Part shown: positions 1 through 4,551 of the stretch, in pieces
Numbering within the stretch: the stretch's first letter is position 1
Layout of the letters: every line of letters starts with the position of its first letter
NCBI GenBank assembly: GCA_964489215.1
Contig: CAZAYB010000143.1
Coordinates: 1-7,876 of the forward strand
Direction: 5' to 3'
From: CAZAYB01 sp964489215
Lineage (GTDB): Bacteria > Planctomycetota > Phycisphaerae > Sedimentisphaerales > Anaerohalosphaeraceae
DNA: 7,876 bases
Made by a program: the position numbers and the translations under genes
Notes under the pieces: generated by a model
Database searches by the model: none
Seen by the model: the letters and a program-made list of their open reading frames with translations, nothing else
What the model was told of the DNA's origin: nothing

Positions 1-498
1 TTTCAATATAGCCAGTCAGAAGGTTACGGCGACCCGGCTGGATATGAACATATCAATGGATGGCATTCGGCTCATGGGCCGCAAGGCAAATGGAATCTTG
101 AAAGCATTGATCAGAGCACAACCCCCCAATGGGAAATTTATATTAAACGCGAGGGATCATCTGTTCCTTCAGATGACTTTTTCCTGCTTGCCGAAGATGA
201 CACGATAATTTCCGAACTTGCTAATGATGGTGGATCTTTGGAATTGCACAAAGAATGGCTGTCAGATAAAAATGCATGGGGCATTCATGAGCATATGCTT
301 TTTCACTTCTGGCTTACGCCTGATATTGGCCAGGAAGTTACAGCAACATTTTCAGCTTATGATGCAAGTGGTATGTACACAGCATCGGATAATTTTGAGT
401 TTGCTTTTGTGACAGTTCCAGAACCTGCTTCCTTATTGCTTTTAAGTATGGGTTTAATGCCGCTTTTAAGAAACAGAAAGAAGAAATGCAGCAAGTAA
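1..498 (+). CDS. PEP-CTERM sorting domain protein, 5'-truncated
   Basis: Frame 1 is open from the first base, so this is the last 165 residues of a longer exported protein; its start and signal peptide lie outside the window. The C-terminus is a textbook PEP-CTERM tag: VPEP at residues 139-142, a hydrophobic stretch (about 143-156), then a basic tail RNRKKK. In this system the tag is known to be recognised by an exosortase and the protein is placed at the cell surface. The part before it is rich in beta-prone and aromatic residues and contains a His cluster (H83, HEHM at 96-99, H102) followed by a YDxxGxY...SDxF segment. The same pattern occurs in the dockerin protein at 1277-2071, so the two appear to share a domain. 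A TTG at 238 could be mistaken for the start, but the upstream codons are open and align with the paralogue. Function unknown; extracellular metal or ligand binding is only a guess. Confidence 0.88.
   Translation, partial: FQYSQSEGYGDPAGYEHINGWHSAHGPQGKWNLESIDQSTTPQWEIYIKREGSSVPSDDFFLLAEDDTIISELANDGGSLELHKEWLSDKNAWGIHEHMLFHFWLTPDIGQEVTATFSAYDASGMYTASDNFEFAFVTVPEPASLLLLSMGLMPLLRNRKKKCSK
414..480 (+). other. PEP-CTERM sorting signal
   Basis: It encodes the VPEP motif, a Leu-rich transmembrane stretch and an Arg/Lys-rich tail at the extreme C-terminus. The order and spacing match the known exosortase sorting signal. It implies an exosortase gene elsewhere in the genome; none is in this window. 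Confidence 0.88.
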
Positions 499-1253
499 AT
501 AAAACATTTTTAAACCGGGGTGGCAAAAACTGCCCCGGTTATAATTCAACTGTCTATCAGTCTGACGGTTTTACTTTGATTGAGCTTTTAGTTGTGATTT
601 CAATTATTGCTTTGCTGCTCAGCATTTTAGTGCCTGCTTTGAATAAAGCCAAGCAGCAAGCCAGGAAGGTTGTATGCCTCAGCAATCTGAGGCAAACCGG
701 AATTGCCGTCCAGGCATATATAATCGACAGCCAAAACCATCTGCCTCCAAGCTCCTGCCATATTACGAATCCTGATCAATATTGGCTTCGGGTCTTGTCA
801 AAATATACAGATGAACAGTTGCTCTTTCACTGTCCAGGCGATAAATCCAAAAACTTTGTTGACTGGGACAGACCTCTCAGCCAGCAGCAGGACAAACGCT
901 TTTCAAGTTATGCGGTCAATGCTCTGCTGGACCCTGTATGCTTCAGATACGGCGGCTCTGAGAACCGTTACAATCGCGTCGATTCGATCCGCAAACCAAT
1001 GTACTGCATTTGGATCAGTGAAGCTCCGGATACAGAAAATTTTCGGCTGGCTGACCACATACATCCTGAATCATGGGAAGGCTCTGTCGAATACGCTAAA
1101 AAGTTTATAGCATGGGACCGTCACATGGGAAAATCAAATTACCTTTTCGCAGATGGACATGCAGAGACACTGAAATTTGAAGAAACATACGAATGGCCCG
1201 GCAAATGCTACTGGTATCCGGAGTCGGCTCCGTCGTGGCCCAGCAATCCATAA
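486..1253 (+). CDS. Pseudopilin-like protein with prepilin N-methylation site and H-X9-DG motif
   Basis: 255 residues. GFTLIELLVVIS begins at residue 28, with the expected prepilin peptidase cut between G28 and F29 and Glu at +5. A hydrophobic helix runs to about residue 49, followed by an ALNKAKQQARKVVCLSNLRQ-type amphipathic segment typical of planctomycete type II secretion or pilin-like proteins. Near the C-terminus H213, nine residues, then D223-G224 match the prepilin-associated H-X9-DG signature. These proteins are very numerous in planctomycetes and their individual roles are mostly unknown. The only canonical in-frame start before GFTLIE is the ATG at 486, which overlaps the upstream gene by 13 nt and follows a purine-rich AGAAAGAAGAA stretch. 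This gives an unusually long leader (about 28 residues) that also reads through a strong hairpin. It probably belongs to the same transcript as its neighbours. Family assignment is firm; role unknown. Confidence 0.9.
   Translation: MQQVNKTFLNRGGKNCPGYNSTVYQSDGFTLIELLVVISIIALLLSILVPALNKAKQQARKVVCLSNLRQTGIAVQAYIIDSQNHLPPSSCHITNPDQYWLRVLSKYTDEQLLFHCPGDKSKNFVDWDRPLSQQQDKRFSSYAVNALLDPVCFRYGGSENRYNRVDSIRKPMYCIWISEAPDTENFRLADHIHPESWEGSVEYAKKFIAWDRHMGKSNYLFADGHAETLKFEETYEWPGKCYWYPESAPSWPSNP
513..540 (+). terminator. GC-rich hairpin just after the PEP-CTERM stop codon
   Basis: AACCGGGG (513-520) pairs perfectly with CCCCGGTT (533-540). The stem can be extended inward by two G-U wobbles and one G-C pair, leaving an A-rich loop of about 6 nt. 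It starts 15 nt after the stop codon at 498, where a 3'-end hairpin is expected, but no T-tract follows on the + strand (ATAATTC). It may be a weak terminator, an attenuator or an mRNA-stabilising element. It lies inside the pseudopilin reading frame. Confidence 0.45.
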
Positions 1254-1276
1254 AATGAATATAAAGGAATATAAAA

Positions 1277-2071
1277 ATGAAACGTAATATATTTTTAATT
1301 ATCTTTTTGGTCTTCGCCGCTGCCCATGTATATGCGGAATGTCCGCTGGATCACTTAATTATAGGTATAAATGAAGATGGCATTTCTGGTACTGATGACG
1401 ACAATAAACTGTTCGTGGATTGTCATCAAAAATACCGCAGCTCCGGTACACCCTCTTATGCTAATTGGTATTACCCTCTGTCTAAAAGCATCTTTTCCAG
1501 TTATAAATGGCGAATTGGTGAACCAGGGTTTGACGGCTTTCAGGACTCCAATCCCCATGCCAGTTACACTTATGACCCTAACCGGTGTCCTGCTGGAACG
1601 CCAAATCAGGATTACAGAATAATGATTGAATGTGTTTCAATTTCATCTGGCCTAAGAGTCGTTCATAAAGATTATCCGCAATTTACAATTGATGATGTTA
1701 ATGATTTAGATCTTCCGATTAACCACAGCCAAATCCATGCTCTGCGCGGCGACCCTCACATGCACATGTCTTATCAGGCTGTTGATGGAACCTCTTTATT
1801 CTGGATTACATGGCAATTATATGATGAAATGGGTCAGTATGAGCCTTCCGATACTTTCACATTAGTTTTCAATACCGAACCGCTGGCAGGTGACTTATTC
1901 GTCGACGGCACAGTTAATACTTATGACCTTGCTGAGCTTGCTTATTACTGGCTTAAAGATGAGGCATCGACACACAACGATTATTACGAACGAGCGGATG
2001 TAAACATGGACGGAAAGGTAAACTTGCCCGATTTTGCTAAGCTCGCCGCAAACTGGCTGGAAACTCTTTAA
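1277..2071 (+). CDS. Secreted protein with C-terminal dockerin-type repeats
   Basis: 264 residues. An N-terminal signal peptide (basic MKRN, hydrophobic core, VYA at 18-20, likely cut before E21) is followed by a domain of about 180 residues and a C-terminal dockerin-like module (about 205-261). The domain has Cys residues at 22, 49, 104 and 119, and a His group at 150, 154, 161 and 163 (DPHMHM), followed by YDEMGQYEPSDTFTLVF. This last pattern resembles the PEP-CTERM protein at 1-498. The ATG is preceded by AAAGGAA (1263-1269) at 7-nt spacing, which supports the start. It lies 23 nt after the pseudopilin gene, so is likely co-transcribed. Proteins of this general look recur in Phycisphaerae. 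A distant likeness to metal-regulated surface proteins (cyanobacterial All3515-like, actinobacterial choice-of-anchor M) is possible but is recalled, not tested. Export and dockerin calls are firm; molecular function unknown. Confidence 0.88.
   Translation: MKRNIFLIIFLVFAAAHVYAECPLDHLIIGINEDGISGTDDDNKLFVDCHQKYRSSGTPSYANWYYPLSKSIFSSYKWRIGEPGFDGFQDSNPHASYTYDPNRCPAGTPNQDYRIMIECVSISSGLRVVHKDYPQFTIDDVNDLDLPINHSQIHALRGDPHMHMSYQAVDGTSLFWITWQLYDEMGQYEPSDTFTLVFNTEPLAGDLFVDGTVNTYDLAELAYYWLKDEASTHNDYYERADVNMDGKVNLPDFAKLAANWLETL
1889..2059 (+). other. Dockerin-type calcium-binding repeat pair
   Basis: Two 22-residue-type repeats. The first (GDLFVDGTVN, residues 205-214) is degenerate: the usual Asn/Asp at loop position 3 is Phe. 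The second (ADVNMDGKVN, 240-249) keeps the canonical Asp-x-Asn-x-Asp-Gly calcium loop. Both are followed by an [AK]xLAxxWL-type helix (LAELAYYWL, FAKLAANWL). In cellulosomes dockerins bind cohesins; in planctomycetes their partner is generally unknown. Confidence 0.8.
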
Positions 2072-2163
2072 AGTAATACTTAAAATTGAATCTTTTTTAG
2101 CGACACGCAGTGCAAAAACTCTTCAGCAACTGGAAACTGCCTTCTGATAAGTTATAGTCTGCC
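2072..2163. other. Gap between convergent genes
   Basis: 92 nt between the stops of the dockerin gene and the URO-D-like gene. A weak AT-only stem (AAGTAATACTT, 2071-2081) is followed at some distance by CTTTTTT. No convincing intrinsic terminator was found for either gene. Confidence 0.5.
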
Positions 2164-3132
2164 TTAATATTTGCACTCATTTATAGCGTTAACCATAGCT
2201 TCAACATTTTCACCCGGTGTATCATAAGGTATATCATGAGTGGAAAAAATTAAGCTGCCGTCTGGTTTTCCAAGAATGTCAAATGTTTCGAGCACGTGTG
2301 CATGAATCTGCTCAGGTGTGCCCTGAGGAATAAGAAAACAATTATCCAGCGCACCATAAACGGAGATCTTGTTATCGTACCGCTTCTTGAAGGCTCTCGG
2401 GTCAACAATATTCGGCTGTAAAGGATTAACTGCATCGCAGCCGAAGTCCAGAAGTAAATCTATCAAATCAAGAACTGCTCCGTCAGAATGAAACAAAACC
2501 GGCTTACCATACGATTTTGCAATTCTGACAAAATCCTCAGCGTAATCAAGGCAATACTCTTTTATCATCTCCGGCGACATCGAAAGTCCCTGGCTTGAAG
2601 CAAGATCCTCCTGGATATATACCGCTGTTACTCCCAGTTTGCAGGCCTTTTCGACAACTGTATTCATGATATCGGCAAGCTTTCTACTGAATTTCCTGAA
2701 CTGTTCGGCGTGCTCATACATGTCCATGTAAATACGCTCATACGTTCTCATCTGGGCAATAACACCCCAGGGAGTGATTATGTTAAGCAACACTGCCTTG
2801 TCAGGAAATTCTTCAATATCAGCCTTGAGAAGACTGTAAACATCTTCATCATCAGGATCGGGAAGCTTTATCTGACCCGCCTCTTTCCAGTCATTAAATA
2901 AAGGTTCAGTGTGCCAAACTATCCCATCCTTTTCCCGGGTCGGGCCTGAAGGAAATGCAAGCTTGTGAAAGGATTCTATGACATCCGCCCCGAAATGAGT
3001 AACCCTCCAGTGACGATGACCAATTTTCTTTTCGTACTCAGCCATAAGCTTTCTGTCCATCCAGAAATTAAACGGCACCTTATCAGGCTTTTCATGATTC
3101 AACGCTTTTAACACCCTTGTCTTAGAATCCAT
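2164..3132 (-). CDS. URO-D/MtaA superfamily protein (not HemE)
   Basis: 322 residues. The order of segments follows the uroporphyrinogen decarboxylase superfamily TIM barrel: an N-terminal KTRVLKALNHEKPDKVPF block, a central substrate-side strand (VYIQEDLASSQGLSMSP, 171-187), the strand with HSDG (215-218), GCDAVNPLQP (231-240), and a C-terminal STHDIPYDTPGENVEAM (297-313). The HemE hallmark RQAGRY is absent, so heme synthesis is unlikely. It belongs to the large group that includes cobamide-dependent methyltransferases such as MtaA and CmuA. Those use a His-x-Cys...Cys zinc site; here the positions read H215-S-D217 and H299. A methyl-transfer or demethylation role is therefore uncertain. The ATG is preceded by AAGGTG at 7-nt spacing (3140-3145). 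It lies 153 nt downstream of the glycosyltransferase in the same direction and may have its own promoter. Such genes often sit near carbohydrate genes in planctomycetes and Lentisphaerae, hinting at sugar-derivative catabolism. Confidence 0.85.
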   Translation of the reverse strand: MDSKTRVLKALNHEKPDKVPFNFWMDRKLMAEYEKKIGHRHWRVTHFGADVIESFHKLAFPSGPTREKDGIVWHTEPLFNDWKEAGQIKLPDPDDEDVYSLLKADIEEFPDKAVLLNIITPWGVIAQMRTYERIYMDMYEHAEQFRKFSRKLADIMNTVVEKACKLGVTAVYIQEDLASSQGLSMSPEMIKEYCLDYAEDFVRIAKSYGKPVLFHSDGAVLDLIDLLLDFGCDAVNPLQPNIVDPRAFKKRYDNKISVYGALDNCFLIPQGTPEQIHAHVLETFDILGKPDGSLIFSTHDIPYDTPGENVEAMVNAINECKY

Positions 3133-3197
3133 TAAAGTTCACCTTGCTTACTTAAAAAATTACTCATTAAACGCTTGAAAGAAAACGCAATTTGATG

Positions 3198-3208
3198 ATT
3201 ATATCATC
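3198..3208 (-). promoter_or_regulatory. Possible -10 box for the URO-D-like gene within a pseudo-palindrome
   Basis: On the - strand TATAAT (3198-3203) matches the sigma70 -10 consensus, about 65 nt upstream of the ATG at 3132. No good -35 lies at 16-18 nt (a TTGAAC is only 12 nt away). The box sits in GATGATTATATCATC (3194-3208), with 6-nt arms around 3 nt, as an operator might. This is inference from pattern only. Confidence 0.3.
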
Positions 3209-3285
3209 TTGTGCCGTTCAAAATACCTGCGAACAGTCTTTTCAGGCGATAATAATATTTACCGATCTTTGAAATCATGGAAAAA

Positions 3286-4551
3286 CTATTTACCTGACAA
3301 GCCTTTCTCTACTGCTTTTACTGCATTGTTGAACATTGAAAGTTCGGCCTTAATCTGTTTTAGAGCTTTTTCCCAGAAACTTTCGTCCTTCTCTGTATCT
3401 TTCCTGAATCCAGTTATAACATCCTTGTAAACAGCAAGCATTTTTTTAACCGAATTTTCAATCGAAAATTCTTCAGCTGTTTTCCGTGCGTGTTTTTTCA
3501 TTTTATGCTGTTTCTTCCCGTCAAGATTTTTTAATTTTTCCAGAGCATCGGCAAACTCGTCCTTGTTTTCATTCTTGACAAGATAGCCGTTCTGTCCGTC
3601 CCGTAGGACGTCACTTATTCCTGTAGCATCAAGAGCCACCACCGGAACGCCTGCCGACATAGCCTCGGTGATAACCATACCCTGTGTTTCCGTTTTTGAG
3701 CAGAACACAAAAGCATCTATAGCATTATACGCGTTTATCAGGTCATCGCCGGTCAGACTGTCAGTAAAAATAACTCTTTCGCTGAGACCTTTATTTATAA
3801 AAAGCCGCTGAAGGTAAGGCTTTACCGGCCCGTCCCCAACAAGCAGGAAACTTGTATTTTCGGTACGTCTCATAAACTCAAGCGCAGCTCTTGCGAGCAT
3901 AGCAAGATTTTTTTCCTTAGCAACACGTCCCACATATCCGAAAAGAAACGTATCATCTTTTATCCCGAATTTTTCTCTTATGGCTTTTCCGTTACCGGCT
4001 GTAAAACGGTCCGCATCCACACCTGTCGGAATAACCTCAATCCTCGAAGTTACTTTCCTTTCGAGCAGGATATCTTTGATCGAATTACTGGGAGCTATAA
4101 CGCAGTCACACAAATTTTCGTAGCCGCTGGAAAGCGAAATGATAAATTCTTTCATATTTAGTGATTCTAACGGAGTGTAATGGGTATATAATTCGTACCG
4201 AGTATGATGTGTAAACACCAGAGGTATCTTTAATCTTGCGGATAATCGCTGAGCAGTACTGCCGATCAGAAATGGATGGTGAGAATGAATGATGTCAGGA
4301 CTGAAATCCTTAAGTTTGGAATCGAGATAGCCGGGTATTGGGAGCACTACAGAATAATCAATATTGCTGTAATGCTGAATAGAAGGCAGTCTTATAACAT
4401 CATTTTCATCTTCATTTTGATTTTCGTACTCAGGTGCAACTATTATAGTTCGGTGTCCCATCTCCCTGTAAAGGTTCATAAAAGCTTTTACAGAGTTCGC
4501 TACGCCGTCTATCCGGGGCAAATATGAATTTGTCATCATAAGAATATTCAA
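3286..4551 (-). CDS. GT4-family glycosyltransferase, resembling diacylglycerol glucosyltransferases
   Basis: 421 residues with a GT-B fold layout. The N-terminal acceptor-side domain opens MNILMMTNSYLPRIDGVANS and has HSHHP (89-93) and FTHHTRYE (113-120). The C-terminal nucleotide-sugar domain has PTGVD (175-179), GYVGRVAKEKNL (205-216), LVGDGP (237-242) and the retaining-enzyme E-x7-E pair (E288, E296) in ETQGMVITEAMSAGVPVVAL. The THHTRYELYTHY and ETQG segments resemble bacterial 1,2-diacylglycerol 3-glucosyltransferases (alMGS type), so transfer of a hexose to a membrane lipid is plausible, but other GT4 acceptors are possible. The start is TTG at 4551, overlapping the upstream TGA (TTGA); AAGGAAA lies upstream at about 8 nt. 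It gives the family's usual first beta strand, whereas ATG at 4539 would remove it. The last 40 residues form a Lys-rich amphipathic tail, perhaps a membrane contact. Translation is probably coupled to the upstream glycosidase. Confidence 0.88.
   Translation of the reverse strand: MNILMMTNSYLPRIDGVANSVKAFMNLYREMGHRTIIVAPEYENQNEDENDVIRLPSIQHYSNIDYSVVLPIPGYLDSKLKDFSPDIIHSHHPFLIGSTAQRLSARLKIPLVFTHHTRYELYTHYTPLESLNMKEFIISLSSGYENLCDCVIAPSNSIKDILLERKVTSRIEVIPTGVDADRFTAGNGKAIREKFGIKDDTFLFGYVGRVAKEKNLAMLARAALEFMRRTENTSFLLVGDGPVKPYLQRLFINKGLSERVIFTDSLTGDDLINAYNAIDAFVFCSKTETQGMVITEAMSAGVPVVALDATGISDVLRDGQNGYLVKNENKDEFADALEKLKNLDGKKQHKMKKHARKTAEEFSIENSVKKMLAVYKDVITGFRKDTEKDESFWEKALKQIKAELSMFNNAVKAVEKGLSGK

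Noticed and set aside
238..498. TTG at 238 as the start of a small 86-residue protein
   Set aside because: The frame is open to base 1 and the upstream residues align with the dockerin paralogue, so this is an internal Leu codon of a truncated gene.
811..1110. 99-codon + strand open frame within the pseudopilin gene
   Set aside because: Alternative frame inside a gene with firm N-terminal and H-X9-DG motifs; no homologous pattern.
1257..1275. Short tandem repeat GAATATAAA x2 before the dockerin gene
   Set aside because: Only 9 nt twice in AT-rich leader DNA that includes the ribosome binding site; best explained by chance.
2071..2081. AAGTAATACTT stem after the dockerin stop as a terminator
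   Set aside because: AT-only, about 4-5 pairs, and the T-run is 11 nt away; not convincing as an intrinsic terminator.
2164..3132. Assignment as HemE (uroporphyrinogen decarboxylase of heme synthesis)
   Set aside because: The RQAGRY substrate motif is missing and the active-site segments follow the MtaA/CmuA-like side of the superfamily.
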